From Cryptomeria japonica (lineage: Eukaryota > Streptophyta > Pinopsida > Cupressales > Cupressaceae), in NCBI RefSeq assembly GCF_030272615.1, contig NC_081409.1:619551255-619615254 (forward strand): a DNA stretch of 64,000 nucleotides, in the 5' to 3' direction. Under the pieces are notes generated by a model that was given only the letters and a program-made list of their open reading frames with translations, did not search any database and had not been told where the DNA came from. Of the stretch, positions 24,016-36,200 are shown one piece after another. The position numbers and the translations under genes are program-made. Position 1 is the first letter of the stretch, and the number at the start of each line of letters is the position of its first letter.

Positions 24016-25188
24016 TGTTAGGCCTAATAAGGAAAGCTAATGTATTGGGAGGGGAGGGGTGAATCAGTACTCAAAAACCTTTTACCAACAATATCTTTAC
24101 TGTTATGCATAAACCAAAAACTGTTGCAACATAACATAAAGCTAAAACAAATAAATAAAAATCATACATGATTCACTCCATGACACATATATTTTGGTTA
24201 CGCAGAAACTCTTGGTTAGAGAGAAAAACTATAGTGGGGATGGCACCCACAACTTCACTATTGCAATAATAAAGAGTGCTTGGTTAGAGCTACATGTTCA
24301 GCTATTTCTGATAGCTTACCCTATTAGGAGTATTAAGATCATTAGATCTACCTTGCTAAAGGATTTTACAACACTTAAACTAAATGCTTTACCTGGTTAG
24401 AGGCTTTACAATTTATAGACTTAGTTAGAGTCTTTTACCCTGTTAAAGGTTTCTCTTACAACTTCAAAATATTTCAATAAAATCTTTACAAATATCTACA
24501 ACTTTACATCTAGAATGTTATAGCAGATTCTATGTGCTCAAAATAAGATTACCTTGCTTATAGCATACCTTGGTAACCCATAAAGTAACTCGGTAAACCC
24601 TTCTGTTTACTCTGTTCTTTGATAGTTCTCTGAAATCCTTCTCGGTGACCTCTATGTCTTTGTAACAGTCATAACACTTAGTGCTTTCTTATGTATCACA
24701 CATGTCTTGCTTCATATACCTCTATATATCTCTGTCTATCACTTCACATTTATCCTTAATCCATGCTGTATAAATAGATCTTTTATGTCGGTGATCTGAT
24801 TCATTGCTTCGATCTTACAAACATGATTTATCGAATGAATACCAATACAAAATATTTCATTGGTTAGATGACCTCAAAACCATACACAATCCTTAAGTGC
24901 AATTTCCAATGTGATAACGGTTCTATGTTCCTCGATTGTGTAACACGTTTCCACATGTGTGTCTAGGTTCAATGAATCTGGTAACATGTTGCACTCAGTG
25001 TATATCAACTTGGTGTATCATTATTGTTGTTCGGTAGACAACTCAGTGTATACTGGGTTTTGTGAATATTTTCTTCTTTAACCGGCTGTTCTATGCATAC
25101 CAACTGAATACTTCGGTAGTAGTAACCAACTAGAGTATATAGAATGACTTTGGATGTAAAACTAATGGAAACTTGATAAGTAGTAACA
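24016..25188 (-). repeat. N2 5' LTR
   Basis: 1,173 bp, element-sense TGTTACTAC to CCTAACA. Aligns through its whole length with 17184-18374. It lacks the short duplication found in the 3' copy. Confidence 0.92.
24411..24417 (-). promoter_or_regulatory. Putative TATA box, N2 5' LTR
   Basis: Minus-strand TATAAAT in the context GTCTATAAATTG, about 770 bases into the LTR, conserved in the other LTR near 17577. It is a candidate start region for the element RNA. Confidence 0.4.
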
Positions 25189-25717
25189 TAAAGTTGATCA
25201 CATTGTTGGGTCTGTGAATAAATTGGACACATTTTCCAAATTCATTTCTTCTAACATTCAAATTATGGATAAAATAAATGAAGAGACCATTAAGGAAAGA
25301 GTGAATAAGGAGAAAGATGAATTATTTAACAAGACAATTAAGGATTGTATAGGACAGATTGATTCTTTGTTACTAACACTAAATTCCACCATTCTGGAAT
25401 ACAAAGAGTTGTACATGGAAGCATGTAAGCCTCACCATCTAACTGAGGATATTGATGAGGAAATAAGGAAAAGAACAAAAGAAATTGATGATATAGCTGA
25501 CAATATGATAGGTTCTTTGGAACTTACTTCAGTTTTGGATCAGGAAATGACAATCTATGAAGAGAAGATTGAGACATTAGAAAGGGAGAAAGCAAGGCTA
25601 AGAATGAAGACCTGGGAGTTGAAGAACAAGCTTGGTCCTAGATTGGACAACTTATTAACACACAAAAATGAGCTACCCAAAGCATTTATTCAAGGCAACA
25701 GATCACCAAGGCAATAG
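25189..25717 (+). pseudogene. N1 unknown ORF, part 2 (coiled-coil rich)
   Basis: After the right copy of TAAAG the frame of part 1 resumes and stays open for about 174 codons to TAG at 25715-25717. It is highly charged and mostly helical: INEETIKERVNKEKDELFNK, CIGQIDSLLLTLNSTIL, IDEEIRKRTKEIDD and EEKIETLEREKARLRMK look like coiled-coil segments. A search for pol or gag motifs by eye finds none. Its place just before the purine tracts and the 3' LTR, as well as its composition, recall the C-terminal part of the N2 second ORF, so the two may be cognate proteins of related families. No stop interrupts part 2. Confidence 0.6.
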
Positions 25718-26044
25718 ATGCATTATCTGACCAGGATGATCCAACAAACAGAGACCATAATTTCTGATAGTAGTAAGTTGTTGCAAGGTCTTAACTTGGT
25801 TTTGGTAGACATTTTTTAGATTGTACATATCCAGTTACAAGTTTCTAGGTAAATTTTGAATTCTTTGATTCTTTTGACATCCTTTGTCATTGATGTCAAA
25901 GGGGGAGTAGTGGTGTATGAGAAAAATCTACATAAGGAGATGATTTGCTCAAGGGGAGCACACTCAGTTTTTGGAATTAAAATTTTGGATATCAGTTTTT
26001 GGATTTTTCTCATGAGTGTTGCCATCAATGCCAAAGGGGGAGAT
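25718..26044 (+). promoter_or_regulatory. N1 post-ORF spacer with polypurine tracts
   Basis: TGATGTCAAAGGGGGAGTAG near 25891 and TCAATGCCAAAGGGGGAGAT ending at 26044; the second adjoins the LTR and matches the C6 and C7 tracts almost base for base. Confidence 0.8.
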
Positions 26045-26882
26045 TATTGGAATTATATACTCAGATAAAAATGGTTGATGTTGTCATTGATGGCAACCAA
26101 CTGGTAATATGGTTCATAGGTTACACTGGCATTGGCAGGCACTACAAGGTTATTCACACTGGCATCCAGTCTACACCGACATCAGATTATGCCTGCACTT
26201 GAAGACGACATGGAAATTTAATTGTTTTGTATTGTAATATTATTTGTGTAGCTGACATGATGTATTGTAAAGACTCATATATGTATGAGACCTTGTAGGT
26301 CATTTCGAGATGTAATTAGGTAATGAATGTAAGCGGTATATGAGAGTGAATAACTATATATGCATTATGATGTAACTATTTTATGAGTCTATAAGAGAAG
26401 ATTAGAGCGAAGCAAGGTTTATGGTAGAGGAATCTAATAGAGCTTAAACTGGTACTAAATCCAACATTGAAGATTCTATTTTGAGTAGTACATTGTCATT
26501 GGATTTAACTATCCAATTATACTCAGTGGGACTCCATTTTTGTATTGAGCAGTGAGCTCTAGGTTGTTGGCCTTCCTGTATGTGCAGGACCCTATTGTAT
26601 AAGTAATATTTATTCATATTGGCCAGTGAGTAAATATTGTGGGTCATAAATCCCACCAAATTTTTTCCCCTACTAGGTTTCCTCACCAAAAATAGTTGTG
26701 TTATGGTGTGCATTGATGGTTATACTTTTGTTTTCCTTTATTGCATTATTATTTTCTTACTGGCATATTGATTTGGGTTATAAAGTTGCAAACAAGTTTA
26801 AATATTTCAATTACTGATTAGACATTGATTCAACCCCCCCCCCCTCCTCTCAATGTCCTTGGGACTGATCAAGTATCTAACA
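26045..26882 (+). repeat. N1 3' LTR
   Basis: 838 bp. It starts TATTGGAATTATATAC, where the family consensus is TGTTGG, so the terminal G is mutated. It has GTTGTCATTGATGGCAAC near the start, a TTTTTTCCCCTACTAGG landmark, a run of C about 50 bases from the end and final CTAACA. Confidence 0.82.
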
Positions 26883-27317
26883 CCATTTGATTGTAATAGG
26901 TTGGAAAAAACTCTCTAAAAATTTAATTTTTATTTTATGAGTCAAATTTATTATAAAATAGTTTCTTCTTTGAGCCCTCTTTCAATGTCATTCAATTAAT
27001 CACTAGTATATATTCACATATTGAATCTTCCTCTCAGTTTTGGTGGGCTTTTAGCTATAACAACATTGTAAACTTTCAAGGATGTTTAATTATGGTGGAT
27101 AATGTTGCTACTTTTTTCTCTCACACCATCTATGTTCGTATTCTATGGAGTTGCATTTGTGTATGCCTCTCATAATAAAGGTTATTTTGCATATTTATTT
27201 CTCTTGGAATTTGAATTTGGGTTATAAAGGCATTCCTTTTTTCTATGTAGAAGGTACTTTTATATGATATAGTTGGCATTGGATTGCCTATGGTCAAAGA
27301 TCTCACGATCTTCCTCC
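26883..27317. other. Flank between N1 and C6
   Basis: AT-rich DNA without a gene I can support. Part of it (near 27090-27200, plus strand) reads VDNVATFF and, in another frame, FVYASHNKG, faintly like plant LINE endonuclease, but not enough for a call. Bases 27313-27317 (CCTCC) are the left TSD of C6. The sequence originally continued at 40661. Confidence 0.4.
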
Positions 27318-28374
27318 TGTTGGTATTTTGGATATGTTGATATGGTTTTGTCATTGATGTCAACACTTGTTAACACTTATCAGCACTTGGGAAATCTTTG
27401 GTTTTGTCCACTGACATGTCAGTGACTTATGCATAGTCACTGATATTTGGTTCACCGATAGGTTATATTGTCCACTGGCACTTGGAATGACTTGGAGACT
27501 ACTTGGTTATGTCAAAGACATTGTTTGGACACTTTGATCACTTGGTTTTGGTGATTTGGTTATTGATCTAATCAGGTTTGAATATTTGTTATAACCGGCA
27601 AATAGGTCCAGGTTATGCACCGACAAGCATATCTACTCCAGATAATCACGAGACATTATGGAAATGATTTCTTATTATTGTAAATGCATTGAGCTGACAT
27701 GATGCATCACATATTGATTTATTTGTAATTGATTTTATTGTAATAACTTTAGTGAGCCGACCTACTCAATTGGTTTTAGGTTATGGTATAAATGTAAGAT
27801 CTCATTTGGGAGATTGATATGGGAATGTAAGTAAGTGTGAATATGCAAAAATAAGCAAAGCTATACATGCAAACATGATTCAAGATTGAAGGAAGGTTTT
27901 GAGAAGATAATCGGAGCTAAACTAGTATTGAATCCAGCATATGAAGATGCTATTTTGAGTAGTACATTTTCATTGGATTTAACCATCCAATTGTAGTCAG
28001 TGTGACTCCCATTTTGTGTTTGAGCAGTGAGCTCTAGGCAGTTGGCCTTTTTGCATGTGCAGACTCCATATTGTACACACATACTGTCTGCAGTAGTATC
28101 ATCTAATTGTGGGTAAGGTTTCCCATCATGGTTTTTCCCCTTATAGGGTTTCCACGTACAAATATTTGTGTTATGTGTTGTGGATGTTATTGTCTTTATG
28201 TTTCATGCATTAATATTTATTGGTACTGCAATTAACTGATAAAACTGTTTACCAACATAAAGTTTGGTTTACTGGCATTAAGCATTAAATTTTGGTTATG
28301 TTAATTTTGGTTTTAATTTATTGGACAACTGATTCACCCCCTCCCCCTATCTCAGTTGTCTCCGAGACCTAACA
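27318..28374 (+). repeat. C6 5' LTR
   Basis: 1,057 bp, TGTTGGTATTTTGG to CCTAACA. Has TATAAAT at 27787-27793, TTTTTCCCCTTATAGGG near 28133 and GATTCACCCCCTCCCCC near the end. It aligns with 39580-40655 across its length. Confidence 0.94.
27787..27793 (+). promoter_or_regulatory. Putative TATA box, C6 5' LTR
   Basis: TATAAAT in GGTTATGGTATAAATGTAAG; the same box in almost the same words occurs in both C7 LTRs (32655 and 38272) and in the C6 3' LTR (40068). Confidence 0.55.
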
Positions 28375-28376
28375 AT

Positions 28377-28388
28377 TGGTATCAGAGC
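28377..28388 (+). promoter_or_regulatory. C6 primer binding site, tRNA-Met initiator
   Basis: TGGTATCAGAGC two bases after the LTR end; undamaged. Confidence 0.93.
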
Positions 28389-28431
28389 CTAGTCCTCTTT
28401 TTGTAGTAGTTTAATAGCTTGAGGAGATCCA

Positions 28432-31400
28432 ATGTCTTCTAACTATTTCAGGAAGGATAGTCCTAAACTTGATGGAACTAACTGTGGCATATGGAAGATT
28501 AGGATGGAGACAAATTTGAATTGCATTGGATAGGACATATGGGATGTTACAAAGAATGGTTATACTTCTCCTACTCAAGGTCAACCTAATCCACCAAACT
28601 TGGCTAAAGATGAAGAAAATGATTGCAAAGCAAGAGAAGCACTTTTGAGCACATTGTCAGATCAACAAATCATGGGATTATCAGATAGATCTACTGCTAA
28701 AGCAATTTGGGACAAATTGGAAAGATTGAATGAAGGTGATACCATAGTCAAATGTGCAAAACTTGAATGTTTTCGGGTCAGGTATGAAAATCTAAAAATG
28801 GAAGAAGATGAAAGGATTTCTACTTTTATGGAAAGAGTAAATGAAATTGTTTTGGGTATACAATATGTGGAGGAACTTTAAGTGAAGATGAAATTGTTTC
28901 TAATGTTTTAAGATCTTTGCCACCAGCATATAAAATGAAAGTTACTTCTATAAATGAATTAAGAACAATGCCTAATGCATCAGTATCTAGAGATACTTTG
29001 GTTGGAAAACTTTCAGCTTTTGAACTTGAGGAATTTGGTCCTATTGCTACTATTAAGGAAAATCTATGTTTCAAGGCATCATCATCATCTACAGCATCAT
29101 CATCATCATCCAAGAAATCTGATTGGAAATCCTTTTATGCAAGAGAACTTGAAGAAATCAGGAAGGAGAATGAAGACCTAGAAGAACTTGAAGCACTATT
29201 TGCAAGGAAAATGCCTAAAGGTCCAGTAGAAAGTAAGTATGAAGGTAAAGCACCCTTTAAATATTTTAACTGCAATTAAATTTGTCATATGGCTTCTAGG
29301 TGTCTTGACAAACATGCAAGATTAAGAGAAGAAGCTAAAAGAACATATAAGCCTAACCTTGATTATCAGAGATACAAGTTTAAGAAGAATAGAGACAAAT
29401 ATTGTTACTATATTGATGAAGGAGTTACTAATGATTCTGATGAGGATATGACAGACAATGGATGGGATTTTGTTACTATAATAGAAGATCAACCAAGACC
29501 TACTATTCAATCAGTAGAGAAGGCCCTGACAGCTAAAATTGAAGATAAGGATGAATGGATTATTGATTCTGGATGTTCACATCACATGACTGGTGATAAG
29601 AGTAAATTCTTAACCTTTCAGGATTACAATGGAGGTCTAATGAGATTTGGAGATGATAAAGCTTGTTTGATCAAAGGAAAAGGAACTATATATTTTGATG
29701 GTAAGCACAATACTAATAATATTTACTATGTTGAAGGTTTGAAGCATAATCTTTTGAGTGTTGGTCAATTAGTTCAAAAAGGATTTTAGTTACAATTCAA
29801 GAATGGTAAATGCAAAATCTTAAATAGAACTAGTTTAGAAATTGCAACTGGTAATCAGGCTAGAGGTAATATTTTTCACTTGAATAACTATGATAAAGCA
29901 TATTTGATTTCTCATATTGATGAAAGTTCGCTATGGCATAAGAGAATTTGCCATGTAAATTTTGATTGCATTGTGAAAATTAGTACAACTAAGGCAGTAA
30001 GAGATTTACCTAAGATTGTTAAACCTTACAATCCGGTATGTAAGGAATGTCAATTTGGAAAGAAAGTTAGAGCAACTTTCAAGAGTATTCCAGAGAAATC
30101 TAACAATGTTGTTGATTTGATTCATACTGATTTATGTGGTCCAGCAAGAACTAGAAGTTTACAAGGAGATAGGTATTTTATGCTAATCATTGATGACTAT
30201 TCTAGAATGTGTTGGGTTACTTTTCTTAGGGAGAAATCAAAAGCTTTTGGGAAATTCAAACTATTCAAGGTGATGGTAGAGAATGAAACCGACAAGAAAA
30301 TCAAATGTTTGAGATCACATCAAGGAGGTAAATTCACATCTAAGGAATTTAATACATTCTATGAAGTGAATGGGATCAGAAGACAATTATCAGCACCCCG
30401 AACACCCCAGCAAAATGGAGTTATGGAAAGGAAAAACATAACTATTTTGGATGCAACTAGAAGCATGATATCAGAAGAAAATTTATCTCATATATATTGG
30501 AGAGAAGCAATCAATACAATAGTTTATACATTCAATAGAGTTCACATCAAAGGTGAAACTCATAAGACCCCTCATGAACTATGGTTTGGCAATACTCCTA
30601 CTCTTAAATATTTCAGAATATTGGAAGTAAATGCTATATTAGAAGAGATGAGTATATTAGCAAATTTGATCCTAGAAGTGATGAAGGAATATTTCTTGGT
30701 TATTCATCTAAGAGCAAGGCATATAGATGTTTTAACAAGAGATTGCAAAAAATTGTTGAGAGTACAAATGTGAAGATTGATGAACAGTTTAGAGGAAATT
30801 CAAGGTATATGGACTCTGAACCAGCAATAGAGATAATCACCAATGAACCTACTATGATTAAATCAGTACAAAATGTTGATCTAGTTACACCAACATCATC
30901 TAAGAATTCAACAGTCACTAAAGAACAACAAGTAAAAGAACCCCGATATGTAAGATTGAACCACTCTGAAGATCAGATAATTAGAAACAAGTATCAAGGA
31001 GTTATGACTAGAGGAAGTGGCAAATGAAGATGTGTGTCTTATTTCTCAAATTGAACCTACAACTATTAATGAGGCATGTGAAGATAAATATTGGATTAAA
31101 GATATGGAAGATGAATTGGAACAAATTGAAAGGAATAACACTTGGTCATTAGTTCCCTGACCTAAAGACAAAAATGTAATTGGAACTAAATGGGTTTTTA
31201 GAAATAAACTTAATGAAGATGGAAAGGTAATTAGAAACAAAGAAAGATTAGTGTGTAAGGGATATTCACAAAAATAAGGAATTGATTACAACAAAACCTT
31301 TGTACTGGTATCTAGAATTGAGGTAGTCAGACTTTTATTGGCTCTTGCAGCTCACAAGAACTATAAAGTATATCAAATGGATGTTAAATATGCATTTTTG

Positions 31401-32196
31401 AATGGAGATCTTGAAGAAGAAGTTTATATTGAACAACTTGATGGATTTTCTTTGACAGATGAAAAAGATGTGGTTTGTAGGTTAAAGAAATCTTTATATG
31501 GACTAAAGAAAGCTCCTAGAGCTTCGTATGCTAGATTGGACAAATATCTTTTGAAGATTGGATACGCTAAAGGTAATGCAGACAACAATCTATACTACAA
31601 AGTGACTAATGATGACATCTTGGTTATTGAAGTTTTTGTTGATGATATAATCTTTGGAGGGGAAGATGGATTGTGTAAAGACTTTTCTAATAAAATGCAG
31701 CAAGAATTTGAAATGTCTATGATTGGGGAGATAAAATTATTTTTAGGATTGCAGATTTCACAGACTGATAAAGGTATATTCTTATGTCAATCCAAATACT
31801 TGAAGGAATTACTAAAGAAATTTGGCATGGAAAACTCTAAACCGGTAAGCGCACCTATGACTACAAATGATAAATTATCATTGAAGGATGAATCAACACC
31901 TGTTAATCCGACTAGATACAAGTCTATGATAGGAGGTTTACTATATTTGACAGAAACAAGACTTGATATTATGAATGTAGTATGCATTGTCTCAAGATTT
32001 CAGAGTAATCCTAAAGAAAATCATGAATCAACAATAAAAAGGATTTTCCACTACCTACAAGGCACTACAAATATTAGTTTATGGTATCCTAGAGATGAAA
32101 ATTTTGATTTATGTGCATACATAGATGCAAATTGGGCAGAAGATGTAGATGAAAGAAAAAGCACCATCGAGGGAGCATTTTTTCTTGGTAGCAGAC
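28432..32196 (+). pseudogene. C6 gag-pol, main part
   Basis: The ATG at 28432 begins SSNYFRKDSPKLDG. Gag continues to a wrecked knuckle at 29262-29303 (first Cys is Tyr; a stop follows the second Cys). A CAT-repeat near 29078-29109 encodes serine runs. Protease DSG is intact at 29565-29573. Integrase is in the 297-codon ORF at 29880-30773, with WHKRICHVNFDC, CKECQFGKK and DLIHTDLCGPARTRS; one T is missing near 30625, shifting the frame before GKFDPRSDEG. RT has MDVKYAFLNGDLEEEVYIEQ and FVDD (Asp codons 31641-31646). The RNase H begins with DANWAEDVDERKST and is cut at GSRL by C7. Nonsense codons are fewer than in C3, so C6 is probably the younger. Confidence 0.95.
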
Positions 32197-33240
32197 TGTT
32201 GATATTTTGGATATGTTGATATCATTTCGTCATTGATGTCAACACCTATTAACACTTATCAACTTTCGAGAATTGGCAATGTTCACCAACAAGCAAAGTG
32301 ACTAATGCACAGTCACCAGTATCTGGTACACCGGCAGGATATATTATTCACCGACACTTTGGGTGACATGGAAAATACTTGGTTATGTCGAAGACATCAT
32401 TTGGAGACTTTGTCTTGGATATTTATTCATTGGTATATTCAAGTTTGCATATTTTCTATTATCGGCAAATAGGTCCAGGATAAGCACCGATAGACTTATC
32501 TATTCCAGATCAGCACGACATGCTAAGGAGATGATTTTGTTAGTATTGTAAATGCATTGAGCCAACATCATGCATTGGATATTGTTTTATTTGTAATTGA
32601 CTTTATTGTAATATCTTTTAGGGCCGACCTACTAAAATTGGTCTTAGGTTATGGTATAAATTTAAGATCTTATTAGTAAGATTGATATGTGAATGTGAGA
32701 AGGATTATAATTTGGTATATGTGAGAATAAGAAGAGTTATACATGCAGACATCATTTGAAGGTTAAAGGTATGAAGAAGGCATATCAGAGCTAAACTGGT
32801 ACTAAATCTAGCATATGGAGATGCTATTTTGAGCAGTACATCATTATTGGATTTAACCATCCAATTTTTAGTAAGTGTGACTCCTATTTGTGTTTGAGTA
32901 GTGAGCTCTAGGCGCTTGGCCTTTCTGCATGTGCAGACCCCATTTGTATACACATACTATCTGTAGTAGTATCATCTGATTGTGGGTAAGGTTTCCCATC
33001 GTAGTTTTTCCCCTTACAGGGGTTTCCATGTAAAAATATTGGTGTTATGTGTTGTGGATGTTATTGTCTTTCTGTTTCATACATTAATCTTTACTAGTAC
33101 TGCAATTAACTGATAAACTATCTACCGACATAAAGTTTGGTTTACCGGTATTAAGCATTAAGAGTGGTTAAGTTATTTTTGGTTTTAATTTATTTGACAA
33201 CTAATTCAACCCCCTTCTCAGTTGTCTCCGAGACCTAACA
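32197..33240 (+). repeat. C7 5' LTR
   Basis: 1,044 bp, TGTTGATATTTTGG to CCTAACA. About 90 per cent like its partner by eye, with differences spread evenly. Contains two RCCGAC words (32350 and 32623). Confidence 0.94.
32655..32661 (+). promoter_or_regulatory. Putative TATA box, C7 5' LTR
   Basis: TATAAAT in TATGGTATAAATTTAAG, 458 bases into the LTR, conserved at 38272 in the 3' LTR. Confidence 0.55.
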
Positions 33241-33242
33241 AT

Positions 33243-33254
33243 TGGTATTAGAGC
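33243..33254 (+). promoter_or_regulatory. C7 primer binding site, one mismatch
   Basis: TGGTATTAGAGC; C6 has TGGTATCAGAGC. A single C to T change. Confidence 0.88.
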
Positions 33255-33297
33255 CTGGTCCTCTTTTTGCAAAAGTTTAACAACTTGAGGAGATCCA

Positions 33298-36200
33298 ATG
33301 TCTTCTAACTATTTCAGGAAGGACAGTCCTAAACTTGATGGAACCAACTATGGCATATGGAAGATCAGGATGGAGACACATCTAAATTGCATTGGAAAGG
33401 ACATCTGGGATGTTACAAAGAATGGCTATACTGCTCCTACTCCTGGTCAGCCTAATCCACCTACCTTAGGAAAAGATAAGGAAAATGATTGCAAAGTAAG
33501 GGAAGCACTTTTGAGCATATTATCAGATCAGCAAATCATGGGTTTACCAGATAGATCCACTGTTAAAGCTATTTGGGACCATTTGGAAAAATTGAATGGA
33601 GGAGATTCCACAGTCAAAATTGCAAAACTTGAAAGCTTCTGGGTTAGGTATGAAAATCTTAAAATAGAAGATGATGAAAGGATTTATGCTTTTATGGAAA
33701 GATAATGCAATTGTTTTGGGTATTAAATATTGTGGAGGAACCTTAAGTGAAGATGAAATTGTTTCAAAAGTTTTAAGAGGATTTCCACTGGCATACAAAA
33801 TGAAAGTTACTGCTATAAATGAGTTGAGAACAATGCCTAATACATCAATAACTAGGGATACATAATAACTAGGGATACATTGATTGGAAAACTTTCAACT
33901 TTTGAAATTGAGGAAGTTGGTCTTGTTGCTACTATAAAGACAGATTTATCTTTTAAGGCATCAACATCATCTGCACCATCATTTGACAAGTCTGATTGGA
34001 AAGCCTTTTATGAAAGAGAACTTGAAGAACTTGAAGCACTATTTGCAAGGAAAATGCCTAAAGGTCCAATTGGAAGTAAGTATGAAGGTAAAGCACCCTT
34101 TAAATGTTTTAATTGTAATAAGATTGGTCATATGGCTTCAAGATGCCCTGATAGACATGCAAGATTGAGAGAAGAAGCTAAAAGAACATACAAGCCTAAC
34201 CCTGCATATCATAGATACAAATTTAAGAAGAATAAAGACAAGTCTTATTATCTTATTGATGAAGGAGTCACTGATGATTCTAATGAGGATCCGACAGACA
34301 ATGGATGGGTCTTTGTTGCTATAATAGATGATCAACCGACACCTACTATTCAACTGGTAGAGTAGGCCCTGGTAGCTAAAATTGGAGTTAAGGATGAATG
34401 GATCATTGATTCAGGATGTTCACATCATATGACTGGTAACAAAAGTAAATTCTTGACTTTTTCAGGAATAGAATGGAGGTCTAGTAAGATTTGGAGATGA
34501 TAAAGCTTGTTTGATCAAAGGAAAAGGTACTATATCTCTTGATCGTAAGCATAATATTGACAATGTTTACTATGTTGAAGGTTTAAAACATAATCTTTTG
34601 AGTGTTGGTCAATTAAATGAAAAAGAACTTTAGTTACAATTCAAGAATGGGAAATGCAAAATTATGAATAGAATTGGTTTGGAAATTGCAACCGGTAATC
34701 AAACTAGAGGTAATATATTTCATTTAAATAACAGTGAAAAGACATGCTTGATTGCACATATTGATGAAAGTTGGTTGTGGCATAAGAGACTTTGTCATGT
34801 AAACTTTAATTGCATCGTGAAAATTAGTACAACTAAAGTAGTTAGAGATTTACCTAAGATTATTAAACCTCACAATTTGGTATGTAAGGAATGTCAATTT
34901 GGAAAATAGGTTAGAGCATCTTTTAAAGTATTCCAAAAAAATTCAATAATGCTCTTGACTTAATTCATACTGATTTATGTGGTCCAGCTAGAACTAAAAG
35001 CTTACAAGGTGATAGATATTTCATGCTAATCATTGATGACTATTCTAGAATGTGTTGGGTTACTTTTTTCAGAGAAAAATTAGAAGCACTTGGGAAATTC
35101 AAACTATTCAAGCTAACGGTAGAAAATGAAACTGGTAAGAAAATCAAATGTCTGAGATCAGATCAAGGAGGTGAATTTACATCTAAGGAATTTAATACAT
35201 TTTGTGAAGTAAATGGAATCAGAAGATAGTTATCAGCACCTTGAACACCACAGTAGAATGGAGTTGTAGAAAGGAAAAATAGAACTATCTTGAATGCAGC
35301 TAGAAGTATGTTATCAGAAGAAAATCTACCACATGTTCATTGGAGAGAAGCAGTGAGCACAACGATCTATACATTCAACAAAGTTCACATCAAAGCTGAA
35401 ATCAGTAAGACCCCTCATGAACTATGGTTTGGTATTACTCCTACTCTTAAATATTTTAGAATATTTGGAAGTAAATGCTATATTAGAAGAGATGAGTATA
35501 TTGGAAAATTTGATCCTAGAAGTGATGAAGGAATATTTCTTGGCTATTCATCTAAGAGCAAGGCATATAGATGTTTTAACAAGAGATTGCAGAAAATTGT
35601 TGAGAGTACAAATGTGAAAATTGATGAATAGTTTAGAGGAACTTCAAGGTATATAGACTCTAAACTGGCAACATAGATACTGACAAATGAACCTACATTG
35701 AACCCACTGGTATAGAATGAAGATCCAGTTACACCGGTATCATTTGAAAATTCCATTGTAACCGAAGAACAATAGCAAACAAAGACACCCCAGTATGTAA
35801 GATTGAACCACTCTGAAAATCAGATAATTGGAAACAAATATCAAGGAGTTATGAAAAGAGGAAGACTAGCAAATGAAGAGGTATGTCTTATTTCTCAAAT
35901 TGAACCATTGTCAATTAATGAGGCATGTGAAGATAAACACTAGATTAAAACTATGGAAGAAGAATTAGAACAAATTGAAAAGAATAACACATGGAATTAG
36001 TTCCCTGGCCTAAAGACAAAAATGTAATTGGAAAAAATGGGTATTCAGAAACAAACTCAATGAAGATGGTAAGGTAATCAGAAATAAAGAAAGACAAGTG
36101 TGTAACGGATATTCACAGAAAGAAGGAATTGATTACAATGAAACCTTTGCACCAGTAGCTAGAATTGAGATAATCAGATTATTCTTAGCTTTTACAGCAT

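Larger units (their letters stand above)
17184..25188 (-). mobile_element. N2: complete LTR element without pol (8,005 bp)
   Basis: Two direct LTRs bound it: 24016-25188 (5', minus strand) and 17184-18374 (3'). Identical five-base duplications TAAAG flank it at 17179-17183 and 25189-25193. A tRNA-Met primer site follows the 5' LTR and purine tracts precede the 3' LTR. Between them lie a gag-like ORF with coiled coil and five CCHC knuckles, and a second ORF of about 1,120 codons. I find no DSG protease, YVDD/FVDD reverse transcriptase, RNase H or integrase motif in any frame, so mobilisation must have used another element's enzymes. The LTRs look about 93-95 per cent identical by eye, with one clear indel near 18205. 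Confidence 0.9.
16861..26882 (+). mobile_element. N1: LTR-element remnant with unknown ORF, split by N2
   Basis: What remains is an unknown ORF (17048-17183 continued at 25194-25717), a spacer with purine tracts, and a 3' LTR of copia type ending at 26882. N2 is inserted in the ORF. The 5' boundary is arbitrary: coding character fades upstream of about 16861 and no 5' LTR or pol is found. The base after the LTR begins CCATT, the expected right TSD. Confidence 0.6.

Noticed and set aside
26883-27312. Possible LINE endonuclease remnant, continued at 40661
   Set aside because: Only one or two short words (FVYASHNKG) fit; no GDFN or ordered blocks follow.
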